10,137 nucleotides of DNA from an uncultured Collinsella sp. (GCA_902461085.1 CABPWH010000062.1:1-10137); one strand, 5' to 3'; positions 1 through 6,509 are shown, numbered from the stretch's first letter. Program-made: numbers and translations. The notes: generated by a model from the letters alone, not told the origin.

Positions 1-1
1 A

Positions 2-2182
2 AGCTTGGCAGGGGCGGGTGCCGGGCGTCCCGGTGCGGGCCTGCCGTTCTTTAGCGGCTCGGACGCGTCGCAGCAAAAGGGGAGCGGCACCGATACGCTT
101 AAGCAGTTCGCCACCAACCTTACGCAGAAGGCGCGCGACGGCGAGCTCGACCCTGTAATTGGTCGCGAAAAGGAAGTCCAGCGTATGATGGAGATCCTTT
201 CGCGTCGCACCAAGAACAATCCGCTTATCTTGGGCGACCCCGGCGTGGGCAAGACGGCCATCGTCGAGGGCCTGGCTCAGCAGATTGCAGCTGGCAACGT
301 GCCCGAGAACCTTATGAACCAGAACATCTGGACGCTCGACCTGCCGGGCCTCGTTGCGGGCGCCAAGTATCGCGGTGAGTTTGAGGAGCGCCTCAAGAAC
401 GTGATCCAGGAGGCCACCGAAGCTGACGACGTCATCCTGTTTATTGACGAGATGCACACCATCATCGGTGCCGGCTCTGCCGAGGGCTCCATCGACGCGA
501 GCTCCATGCTCAAGCCCGTGCTCGCGCGCGGTGCCTTCCAGATTATCGGCGCCACCACGGCCGAGGAATTCCGCAAGTACCTCACCAAGGACCCGGCCTT
601 CGAGCGTCGCTTCCAGACCATCGATGTCGAGGAGCCGAGCGTCGAGGACACGGTCAAGATCCTGACCGCGCTCAAGCCGCGCTACGAGGAGCACCACCAT
701 GTGCGCTATACGCAGGGTGCTATCGAGGCCGCCGCGAACCTCTCCGACCGCTACATCCAGGATCGCTTCCTGCCCGATAAGGCCATCGACCTCATTGACG
801 AGGCCGGCGCCCGCGCCCGCATCGCCGCCAACCGCGCGCCCGAGCCGGTGCGCGAGGCCGAGCATCGCGTGGAGGAGCTTAAGGCCGCCGCGCAGGAGGC
901 CACCGAGAGCGACGACATGAACAAGGCCGCCGAGATCACCGAGCAGCAAAAGGCTGCCGAGATTGAGCTCGCCGAGGCCAAGGCTGCCTGGACCGCCGAG
1001 CTCGACGCCAGCCCGCTCACCATCGATGTCTCCCAGATTGCCGACATCGTGTCCGTGACCTCGGGCGTGCCGGTGTCCTCGCTCACCGAGAGCGAGAGCC
1101 GCCGCCTGCTGCAGGCCGAAAGCGTGCTCAAGACGCGCATCATCGGTCAGGACGAGGCCGTCGAGGCCGTTGCCAAGGCCGTGCGCCGCAGCCGCTCGCC
1201 GCTCAAGGACCCGCGTCGCCCCGGCGGCAGCTTTATCTTCCTGGGCCCCACCGGCACGGGCAAAACCGAGCTCGCCAAGACGCTCGCCGAGTATCTCTTT
1301 GGCAGCAAGGACGCGCTCATCAGCTTCGATATGTCGGAGTTTGGCAGTGAGTTCGAGGTCTCCAAGCTCATCGGTAGCCCCCCGGGCTATGTGGGCCACG
1401 ACGAGGGCGGCCAGCTCACCAAGGCCGTTCGTCGTCACCCGTACTCGGTCGTGCTGTTCGACGAGATCGAGAAGGCGCACCCCGATATCTTCAACATCTT
1501 GCTGCAGGTGCTGGAGGAGGGCCGCCTGACCGATAGCCAGGGCAAGACGGTCGACTTCCGCAACACCGTGATCATCATGACGTCCAACGTGGGCGCCCGC
1601 GAGATTGCGCAGGATGCGAGCGTTGGCTTTGGCACCACCGGCGAGCAGGGTCTCACGTCGAGTGAGATCCGTGGTCGCGCGATGGGCGAGCTCAAGCGCC
1701 TGTTCCGCCCCGAGCTGCTCAACCGTATCGACGACATTGTGGTGTTCCAGAAGCTCTCGGGCGAGAATCTCACCAAGATCGCGCACCTGCTGGTGGACGA
1801 CCTGCGTCAGCGTTTGATTGCCAACGGCATGAACATCAAGCTCACCGATGCGGCCTATGACAAGATCGTGGCCGAGGGCACCGACCTCACCAACGGTGCG
1901 CGTCCGCTGCGCCGCGCCATTCAAAAGCTCATCGAGGACCCGCTGTCCGAGGAGCTTCTGGCCGGCGAGTGGGGCGAGGGCGATACCGTCCTGTGCGACG
2001 TGGCCGATGGCAAGTTTGTCTTTAGCCACGGCACGGGCGAGATCCCGGCACCGCGTCCGGCGGGCACGCTCGGTGGCGATACCGCTCCGGCGGCACCGCA
2101 CACCGGCAACGCCGCGCCCGTGAGCGGCGGCGTGACCTCGGGCCCCGGCGGCATGATGCAAGCCGGTTCCGGCGCGCTGTAG
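2..2182 (+). CDS. clpC: ClpC-type AAA+ unfoldase, 5'-truncated by the window edge
   Basis: ATP-driven Clp/Hsp100 unfoldase that feeds proteins to the ClpP protease in the cytoplasm. Residues are counted from codon 1 at position 5. D1 has Walker A GDPGVGKT (77-84) and Walker B VILFIDE (143-149). A short coiled middle domain follows (about 280-335). D2 has Walker A GPTGTGKT (414-421) and Walker B VVLFDE (482-487). The tripeptide VGF (540-542) sits where ClpC carries its ClpP-docking loop. The short middle domain and VGF favour ClpC over ClpB, whose middle domain is longer and which lacks a ClpP loop. The frame is open to the left edge, so the TTG at 5 is not taken as the start; the N-terminal Clp_N repeats (about 150 residues) presumably lie outside, and a Gly-rich linker is what remains visible. 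The last 49 residues (677-725) form a Pro/Gly/Ala-rich tail beyond the conserved core. A terminator follows the stop, so this is the last gene of its transcript. Confidence 0.95.
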   Translation, partial: SLAGAGAGRPGAGLPFFSGSDASQQKGSGTDTLKQFATNLTQKARDGELDPVIGREKEVQRMMEILSRRTKNNPLILGDPGVGKTAIVEGLAQQIAAGNVPENLMNQNIWTLDLPGLVAGAKYRGEFEERLKNVIQEATEADDVILFIDEMHTIIGAGSAEGSIDASSMLKPVLARGAFQIIGATTAEEFRKYLTKDPAFERRFQTIDVEEPSVEDTVKILTALKPRYEEHHHVRYTQGAIEAAANLSDRYIQDRFLPDKAIDLIDEAGARARIAANRAPEPVREAEHRVEELKAAAQEATESDDMNKAAEITEQQKAAEIELAEAKAAWTAELDASPLTIDVSQIADIVSVTSGVPVSSLTESESRRLLQAESVLKTRIIGQDEAVEAVAKAVRRSRSPLKDPRRPGGSFIFLGPTGTGKTELAKTLAEYLFGSKDALISFDMSEFGSEFEVSKLIGSPPGYVGHDEGGQLTKAVRRHPYSVVLFDEIEKAHPDIFNILLQVLEEGRLTDSQGKTVDFRNTVIIMTSNVGAREIAQDASVGFGTTGEQGLTSSEIRGRAMGELKRLFRPELLNRIDDIVVFQKLSGENLTKIAHLLVDDLRQRLIANGMNIKLTDAAYDKIVAEGTDLTNGARPLRRAIQKLIEDPLSEELLAGEWGEGDTVLCDVADGKFVFSHGTGEIPAPRPAGTLGGDTAPAAPHTGNAAPVSGGVTSGPGGMMQAGSGAL

Positions 2183-2207
2183 GGCGTGGCGACAATTTGA
2201 TACGCGC

Positions 2208-2243
2208 AATCGAGGCGCTCCGGAAAGGGCGCCTCGATTTGTA
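2208..2243 (+). terminator. intrinsic terminator of clpC
   Basis: An 11-bp perfect stem, AATCGAGGCGC (2208-2218) with GCGCCTCGATT (2229-2239), encloses a 10-nt loop and begins 26 nt after the clpC stop. The T-run is short (TTTGT), so termination may be incomplete. It separates clpC from pepD. Confidence 0.75.
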
Positions 2244-2259
2244 GAGCTGCGGAAGTTGT

Positions 2260-2279
2260 GACCGTTACGCTATACGGTC
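2260..2279. repeat. short inverted repeat in the clpC-pepD spacer
   Basis: GACCGT (2260-2265) and ACGGTC (2274-2279) form a 6-bp inverted repeat with an 8-nt spacer, about 45 bp upstream of the proposed pepD promoter. It could be an operator, but a repeat this short can occur by chance. No T-run follows, so it is not a terminator. Confidence 0.3.
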
Positions 2280-2323
2280 CACCGTTAGCCGATGATGCGA
2301 GGGCGCTCGGCGTTTTCGACTGG

Positions 2324-2352
2324 TTTATGCACGCAAAGTCTGGGAATATACA
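2324..2352 (+). promoter_or_regulatory. putative pepD promoter
   Basis: A weak -35 (TTTATG, 2324-2329) and a -10 (TATACA, 2347-2352; four of six consensus bases) are separated by exactly 17 bp. A start about 7 bases downstream would give a leader of about 38 nt carrying the AAGGAGG ribosome site. An upstream terminator and this spacing support independent transcription of pepD. Confidence 0.45.
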
Positions 2353-2396
2353 AGTCGCATGTCTTACTGTCTAACCAGTTGCGCCAAGGAGGCACC

Positions 2397-3854
2397 ATGG
2401 ACTACAAGATTACCGGCTACGAGCCCGCCCAGCTGTTCCATTTCTTTGAGGAGGTCAGCGCGATCCCCCGTGGGTCTGGCAACGAGAAGGGCATCAGCGA
2501 TTTCCTGGTTGCGTTTGCCAAGGAGCGCGGTCTCGATGTGTACCAGGACGAGGTCTACAACGTCATCATTCGCAAGCCCGCATCTGCCGGTGCCGAGAAT
2601 GCCCCGACCGTGATGCTGCAGGGCCACATCGATATGGTGTGCGACAAGCTGGGCTCCGTTGAGCACGACTTTACGACCGATGGTATCGACCTGGTCGTCA
2701 AGGACGGCGTCCTCACCGCTAACGGCACCACTCTGGGCGCCGACAACGGTATTGCCGTCGCGCTTATGCTTACCGTGCTCAACGACGATTCGATTACCCA
2801 TCCGGCCCTCGAGTGCGTGTTCACCACCGACGAGGAGACTGGCCTGGTCGGCGCCGAGACGCTCGACAAGTCCCAGATTAGCGCCCGCACCATGATCAAC
2901 CTTGATTCCGAGGAAGAGGGCGTTGCCACCGTCAGCTGTGCCGGCGGCGTCGTCGTTACCTACACCTGCCCGATCGCGCGCGAGCACAAGACCGGTAGCA
3001 CCCTCACGCTCGACATCTCCGGCCTGCTGGGCGGCCACTCCGGCAGCGATATCAACCTGGAGCGCGGCAACGGCAACCTCATCATGGCCCGCATCATCGA
3101 CCGCCTGATGGTTGCCGGCGAGCCCGCCATCGTCAGCTTTAACGGCGGCACCAAGGACAACGCCATCAACCGTGAGTGCAAGGCTGTTCTGGTCTACGCC
3201 GACCACGCTGCCGCCGAGGCCGCGGCCCAGATCGCAAAGGGCATCATCGCCGACGTCACTGCCGAGCTCGAGGTCTTCGACCCCGGCTTTACCTGCACCG
3301 TCGAGATTGCCGACGACGCCGAGGTCGAGGCCATGGACCAGAAGTCCGCGCTTGCCCTCATCCGCGCCCTGCGTCTTGCCCCCAACGGCGTGATTCGCCG
3401 CAACGTCGCCACCGACGGCTCCGTCGAGGTTTCCTCCAACATCGGTGTGGTTGCCACCTCTGACGACGAGGTCAAGATCATGCTGTCCCCGCGCTCCTCG
3501 ATCACCTCGCTGCAGAACGAGTTCAAGGACCGCCTGCAGACGCTGGCCGATGTCCTGGGCTTCGACGCCAAGTTCGAGTTCGAGTATCCCGGCTGGAGCT
3601 ATGCCGAGCATTCGCCGGTCCGCGACGTCTTTGTCGAGAGCTATCGCGAGCTCTTTGGCTCCGAGCTGCGTATCGAGTCCATTCACGCCGGCCTTGAGTG
3701 CGGCCTGTTTGCCGAGGCCCTGCACGGCCTGGACGCCATCGCCGTGGGCCCGACGCTCTCCGATGTCCACACCCCGGACGAGAGCATGGAGCTCGCTTCT
3801 GCCGAGCGCTTCTACGAGCTGCTCATCGACGTCCTCAAGCGCCTCGCTGCGTAA
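2397..3854 (+). CDS. pepD: aminoacyl-histidine dipeptidase (M20C family)
   Basis: Cytosolic metallodipeptidase expected to cleave Xaa-His and other dipeptides (beta-alanyl-histidine type), using two metal ions. The predicted 485 residues equal the length I recall for E. coli PepD, and the catalytic residues align at a constant offset of three. H77 and D79 lie in GHIDMV, D116 in TTLGADNG, E146-E147 in TTDEETG, D170 in LDSEEEG and H458 in DVHTPDE. GHSG (H214) is the conserved lid-domain motif and HAGLECGLF is also present. The ATG at 2397 is chosen because AAGGAGG (2386-2392) sits 4 nt upstream; an in-frame upstream ATG at 2292 would add 35 residues with no family likeness and no ribosome site. 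The gene stands alone between two terminators, with convergent hipA beyond. The family is clear; the exact peptide preference is not readable from sequence. Confidence 0.95.
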   Translation: MDYKITGYEPAQLFHFFEEVSAIPRGSGNEKGISDFLVAFAKERGLDVYQDEVYNVIIRKPASAGAENAPTVMLQGHIDMVCDKLGSVEHDFTTDGIDLVVKDGVLTANGTTLGADNGIAVALMLTVLNDDSITHPALECVFTTDEETGLVGAETLDKSQISARTMINLDSEEEGVATVSCAGGVVVTYTCPIAREHKTGSTLTLDISGLLGGHSGSDINLERGNGNLIMARIIDRLMVAGEPAIVSFNGGTKDNAINRECKAVLVYADHAAAEAAAQIAKGIIADVTAELEVFDPGFTCTVEIADDAEVEAMDQKSALALIRALRLAPNGVIRRNVATDGSVEVSSNIGVVATSDDEVKIMLSPRSSITSLQNEFKDRLQTLADVLGFDAKFEFEYPGWSYAEHSPVRDVFVESYRELFGSELRIESIHAGLECGLFAEALHGLDAIAVGPTLSDVHTPDESMELASAERFYELLIDVLKRLAA

Positions 3855-3860
3855 AGGTTG

Positions 3861-3891
3861 CGCTAGCAGCAGTTCGAGCTACGTGCTAGCG
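3861..3891. repeat. inverted repeat just downstream of pepD
   Basis: CGCTAGCA (3861-3868) and TGCTAGCG (3884-3891) are perfect 8-bp reverse complements with a 15-nt loop, starting 6 nt after the pepD stop codon. No T-run follows on either strand, so it is not a classical terminator. It could protect the mRNA 3' end or be a leftover of an insertion; neither is demonstrated. Confidence 0.5.
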
Positions 3892-3909
3892 GATTGCAAA
3901 TGACATTAC

Positions 3910-3957
3910 GAGAGGGGACATCCGAGCTTTTGCGACGGGTGCCCCCTCTCTTTTGTT
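3910..3957 (+). terminator. strong intrinsic terminator of pepD
   Basis: A long stem pairs 3910-3924 (beginning GAGAGGGG) with 3936-3950 (ending CCCCTCTC), with one A-C mismatch and one G-T wobble. The loop is 11 nt. TTTTGTTT follows directly on the + strand. No T-run is seen on the minus strand, so it mainly stops rightward transcription from pepD into convergent hipA. Confidence 0.9.
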
Positions 3958-3981
3958 TGATAATTGCGAAATTACGGCCAC

Positions 3982-5286
3982 CTAGTCCATTTCTGCCCTG
4001 ATGAGGTCGAGGGTGCGCTGGCAGTTTTCGCGGACGGGGCCGAGCATATGCTCGCGCAGGTCCGCCATGCCGGGCAGGTCGGCGTATTCGTCCATGACCT
4101 CTTCCATGCAAATGGGTACCTCGTAGGCGAGGTCCATCATGGTCGCAAAACAAAACTTCTCGGTCAGCCCGGCATCGGTGAGCGCCGCTTCCAGCGCGGG
4201 GTCGTCCATGCCGTGATATCGGCGGATGGCGCCTGGACCGATGCGCCCCACACGATTTTCGCCGCCAACGCTCATGGCAAGGCGCGCCCGGCGGCGCATG
4301 CGCTCATACGCCAAACCCGATGCGACATCGTACATTCGAGCCATCATGGCTGCGCCGTCGTTTCCAAGGAGCAGGGAATAGTTTTTCGCGTGCGCATCCG
4401 GTGCGCCGATAATGGCGTTAAAGAAAAGTATCTGCGTAAACAGATACAGGTTAAGTTGATGGTGGCTCGTATTTACGAGGAGCTCTTGAATGTCGCGTGT
4501 GGTCGGGCCGCCGTCTGCCGTGTACTTTTGGGCGGGCATCACCCCAAGTGCCTGACAGAGGTCTTCTTGATGTAGGCGCCTGATCGTTCCGTCTTTGACT
4601 TTCACGCGGTCATAGCGCTCAACAATGAGGGCAGGTTCGTCCTCAAACATACGATATTCGACGTTTGCCGTTGCGATGCCGGCGCGCTGGGCGCTTTTCA
4701 TGCAGACAAACTCATTGAGAGCCTCGAGTTTAAATCCGATAACGCCATTTTTGAAAATATGCGTCGTGGGCGAGGAGCCCATGCATTCGCACCAGCGGTC
4801 GTTTATGAACGCGAGCGCGAACTTGCCCTGGTTGCCTCCAAGTGACCAACTTTCATCTAGACCCATCCACGATGCATCGCGGTCATCTCTGATCGACTTG
4901 AGACGAAGAGCAATTTCGTGGTCGTCTATAGGGCGGTATTCGCCAGCGCGATGCAGGACGGCGTCGGCATCTTCTTCGGCACAAAACTGCACTCCGCCCG
5001 GACAGTCGAGTCCGATATGGCTGAGCAACGCAACGGGATTGTTGGGCCTAACGTCGAATTCGGCGGCAATCGCTTTTCGTTGGTCCTCGCTGTCGGGTAG
5101 AAGGCCAAACAGGTACGGATTCATGACCTGTTGTCCGTATGTGCGATTCGATACGGGTATGTTGGTCGATAGGGCTGGCCCGTCATAGTCATGATCGTAG
5201 GTAAAGCTGATAAGACCGTTCTCATCTTGCGCGAGCGTTCCAGCAGGCACGCCGCAAATAATGGTCCGAAGTGATGTTCTGGCCAT
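3982..5286 (-). CDS. hipA: HipA-family serine/threonine kinase (toxin of a HipBA-type module)
   Basis: HipA kinases inactivate targets by phosphorylation (GltX for the E. coli enzyme) and are held in check by the DNA-binding partner HipB. The 434-residue protein is full length for the family and has the N-terminal HipA domain fused to the kinase core. Visible landmarks are SLGGNQGK (148-155), matching the regulatory-serine/ATP loop (E. coli Ser150 region); the probable ATP lysine in HIFK (K179); ERYDR (223-227); HQED (239-242); GAPDAHAKN with catalytic D297 and N302; and YD with metal-binding D320. All catalytic positions appear intact. The ATG is at 5286, three nucleotides after the hipB stop. 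Its ribosome site (GAAGGG, complement of 5296-5301) lies inside the last hipB codons, implying translational coupling. Codon use is less GC-biased than in neighbours (a sampled 60-bp stretch is about 48% GC), consistent with transfer. The target is unknown. Confidence 0.9.
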   Translation of the reverse strand: MARTSLRTIICGVPAGTLAQDENGLISFTYDHDYDGPALSTNIPVSNRTYGQQVMNPYLFGLLPDSEDQRKAIAAEFDVRPNNPVALLSHIGLDCPGGVQFCAEEDADAVLHRAGEYRPIDDHEIALRLKSIRDDRDASWMGLDESWSLGGNQGKFALAFINDRWCECMGSSPTTHIFKNGVIGFKLEALNEFVCMKSAQRAGIATANVEYRMFEDEPALIVERYDRVKVKDGTIRRLHQEDLCQALGVMPAQKYTADGGPTTRDIQELLVNTSHHQLNLYLFTQILFFNAIIGAPDAHAKNYSLLLGNDGAAMMARMYDVASGLAYERMRRRARLAMSVGGENRVGRIGPGAIRRYHGMDDPALEAALTDAGLTEKFCFATMMDLAYEVPICMEEVMDEYADLPGMADLREHMLGPVRENCQRTLDLIRAEMD

Positions 5287-5289
5287 TGG

Positions 5290-5757
5290 CTATTTCCCTT
5301 CGGGCATGGTTTGGCTAGATGCGTTTGCGGCAATCGAGACTCCGAGATTGGACATGGCGAAATCGGCGAAGGCCCTGTCGTAGAGCTCGGACGTAAGGGG
5401 GGTATCTGCAAGAGCCGGAATGGTTGTGCTGCGACGGTTGCGATGATGAAGACGTTGAGCGTGATGGCGTCTGGAGGTGCTGCAAGGTTGATCAGCATGC
5501 GGGGCGTCGACTGGGTGCTCATTTTTCGTTTCGCTTATATCCCCTTGTGCTGCGAGCGCCAGTTCAAGAGCGTCGAAAATCGCCAGCAGCTTGTCGAGTC
5601 GAATGCCGGTGGCGTCTCCTAGCTCGAGCGATGCAAGCAGGCGCTCCGAAACACCGGCCTTTTTGGCGAGGGTGGCACGGGTGAGACCCTGAGTCTCGCG
5701 TGCCTGGCGCACGTAGATGCCAGCTTGGCGTGGTGTGGTGATGGGAAGGGTATCCAC
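5290..5757 (-). CDS. hipB: HipB-like XRE-family antitoxin/repressor with long C-terminal extension
   Basis: Expected to bind HipA and repress the hipBA promoter. Residues 14-65 form a typical XRE helix-turn-helix (including LTRATLAKKAGVSERLLASLE). Translation starts at a GTG (5757), with AGGAG (complement of 5764-5768) 6 nt upstream; no better start exists. At 155 residues it is much longer than E. coli HipB (88). The extra part splits in two. Residues 81-114 are strange: six His and six Arg in 34, with only about half of third codon positions G or C. The last 40 residues (PALADTPL onward) look like ordinary protein. In the stretch 5418-5522 another minus-strand frame has the codon bias expected of this genome, so two compensating frameshifts are possible. 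The gene is coupled to hipA by a 3-nt gap, and three palindromes upstream are probable binding sites. Confidence 0.82.
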   Translation of the reverse strand: MDTLPITTPRQAGIYVRQARETQGLTRATLAKKAGVSERLLASLELGDATGIRLDKLLAIFDALELALAAQGDISETKNEHPVDAPHADQPCSTSRRHHAQRLHHRNRRSTTIPALADTPLTSELYDRAFADFAMSNLGVSIAANASSQTMPEGK

Positions 5758-5771
5758 GGCTATCTCCTAAC

Positions 5772-5787
5772 GTGCAGGCTTTTGCAT
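5772..5787. promoter_or_regulatory. putative HipB operator 1
   Basis: GTGCA-GGCTTT-TGCAT, an imperfect copy of the ATGCA-N6-TGCAT palindrome, in inverted orientation relative to the other two. It covers the expected hipBA transcription start, where bound protein would block initiation. Its centre is 27 bp from operator 2. Confidence 0.6.
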
Positions 5788-5790
5788 CCT

Positions 5791-5819
5791 AGTATGACAT
5801 GCAAAAGTCTGCATGAAAA
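5791..5819 (-). promoter_or_regulatory. putative hipBA promoter
   Basis: On the minus strand, an extended -10 (TGT then CATACT, complement of 5791-5796; four of six consensus bases) lies 17 bp from a weak -35 (TTTTCA, complement of 5814-5819). Operator 2 fills the spacer and operator 1 overlaps the expected start. The 5' leader would be about 25-30 nt and carry the AGGAG ribosome site of hipB. Confidence 0.55.
5799..5814. promoter_or_regulatory. putative HipB operator 2
   Basis: ATGCA-AAAGTC-TGCAT, a perfect 5+5 bp palindrome with a 6-bp spacer. It sits between the -35 and -10 of the proposed hipBA promoter, the position expected for a repressor that excludes RNA polymerase. Centres are 27 bp from both flanking copies. 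Confidence 0.65.
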
Positions 5820-5849
5820 GGCCTCATGCAAAACTCTGCATGAGGCCTT
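5816..5849 (-). terminator. intrinsic terminator of mntP, overlapping the hipBA control region
   Basis: A 13-bp perfect stem, 5818-5830 with 5837-5849, has a 6-nt loop and lies 28 nt after the mntP stop. Read leftward it ends in TTTT. The hairpin core is the third ATGCA-N6-TGCAT palindrome, so one sequence may act as terminator RNA for mntP and as operator DNA for hipBA. The T-run is only four long and two of its bases belong to the stem. Confidence 0.75.
5826..5841. promoter_or_regulatory. putative HipB operator 3 (inside the mntP terminator stem)
   Basis: ATGCA-AAACTC-TGCAT, a perfect palindrome differing from operator 2 only in two spacer bases, placed upstream of the proposed -35. Because it lies in a longer 13-bp inverted repeat, its symmetry alone is explained by the terminator. 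Its match and 27-bp phase with the other two copies are what suggest an operator. Confidence 0.5.
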
Positions 5850-5877
5850 ATACGGACGTTTAGTTTTGAAGGGTGTT

Positions 5878-6456
5878 TTACAGCACTAAAATCCCTAGGT
5901 GCTCCAGCAAAATCTTGAGGCCGATGAGGATGAGCACAACGCCGCCCACGATGGTGGCGGGCTTTTCGTAGCGCGCGCCAAAGATGCGGCCAATCGCCAC
6001 GCCGGCAACGGAGAAGATGAAGGTCGTGATGCCTATGAGCGACACGGCGGGAACGATGTCGACGGAAAGCGCGGCGAACGAGATGCCCACGGCCAGGGCG
6101 TCAATCGAGGTGGCGATGGCGAGGATCAGGTACTCGCCCAGGTCAATCTTTTCGGCATCCTTGCCGTCGCCTTCATCCTCGTCTTCGGTAAAGGCCTCCC
6201 ACAACATTTTGCCGCCGATAAAGGCGAGCATGATAAAGGCGATCCAATGGTCGATGGGTCCGATGATGCCCATGAATTGACTGCCGAGCGCCCATCCGAT
6301 TACGGGCATGCCGGCCTGAAAGCCGCCAAAGAACAAGCCGAGCACCACGGCAACTTTAAGGTTGATCTTCTTCATGCCAAGGCCCTTGCAGATGGAAACG
6401 GCAAAGGCGTCCATCGAAAGGCCAACGGCGAGCAATACGAGCTCTGCGAGTCCCAT
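5878..6456 (-). CDS. mntP: manganese efflux pump MntP
   Basis: Inner-membrane exporter that removes excess Mn(II). The 192-residue product is close to the 188 residues of E. coli MntP and shows six hydrophobic segments in two halves. Each half carries the expected membrane acidic motif: LSMDAF (D16) and TSIDAL (D119). An acidic cytoplasmic loop (EDEDEGDGKD, about 91-100) separates the halves. The ATG at 6456 is preferred: GAGGGAG (complement of 6464-6470) lies 7 nt upstream and the first helix starts directly after it. A longer in-frame reading from 6609 would translate through the riboswitch and terminator and is rejected. The gene is transcribed alone and ends in the terminator at 5816-5849. 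Expression is very likely switched on by Mn(II) through its leader. It is a metal-homeostasis gene with no obvious link to hipBA. Confidence 0.93.
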   Translation of the reverse strand: MGLAELVLLAVGLSMDAFAVSICKGLGMKKINLKVAVVLGLFFGGFQAGMPVIGWALGSQFMGIIGPIDHWIAFIMLAFIGGKMLWEAFTEDEDEGDGKDAEKIDLGEYLILAIATSIDALAVGISFAALSVDIVPAVSLIGITTFIFSVAGVAIGRIFGARYEKPATIVGGVVLILIGLKILLEHLGILVL

Positions 6457-6509
6457 AGTCTGGCTCCCTCTCTGCGGGCGGGCCCGCGTGTACCTCTTGG
6501 GGGAGTAAC

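Noticed and set aside
1..6. AAGCTT (HindIII site) exactly at the window start, suggesting a clone or vector junction
   Set aside because: The clpC frame runs straight through it with in-family residues, and no vector-like sequence is visible.
2364..3770. 468-codon open frame on the minus strand, opposite pepD
   Set aside because: Its codons mirror the C/G third-position bias of pepD, the peptide is low-complexity Gly/Asp/Val/Ala, and pepD has every catalytic residue. Similar mirror frames lie opposite disA, ispD and cysS.
5121..5522. A separate 133-codon minus-strand gene overlapping hipB and the start of hipA
   Set aside because: Only its first third looks coding-like; the rest is low-complexity and runs through the hipA start without a ribosome site of its own. 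It is treated as a possible hipB frameshift signal instead.
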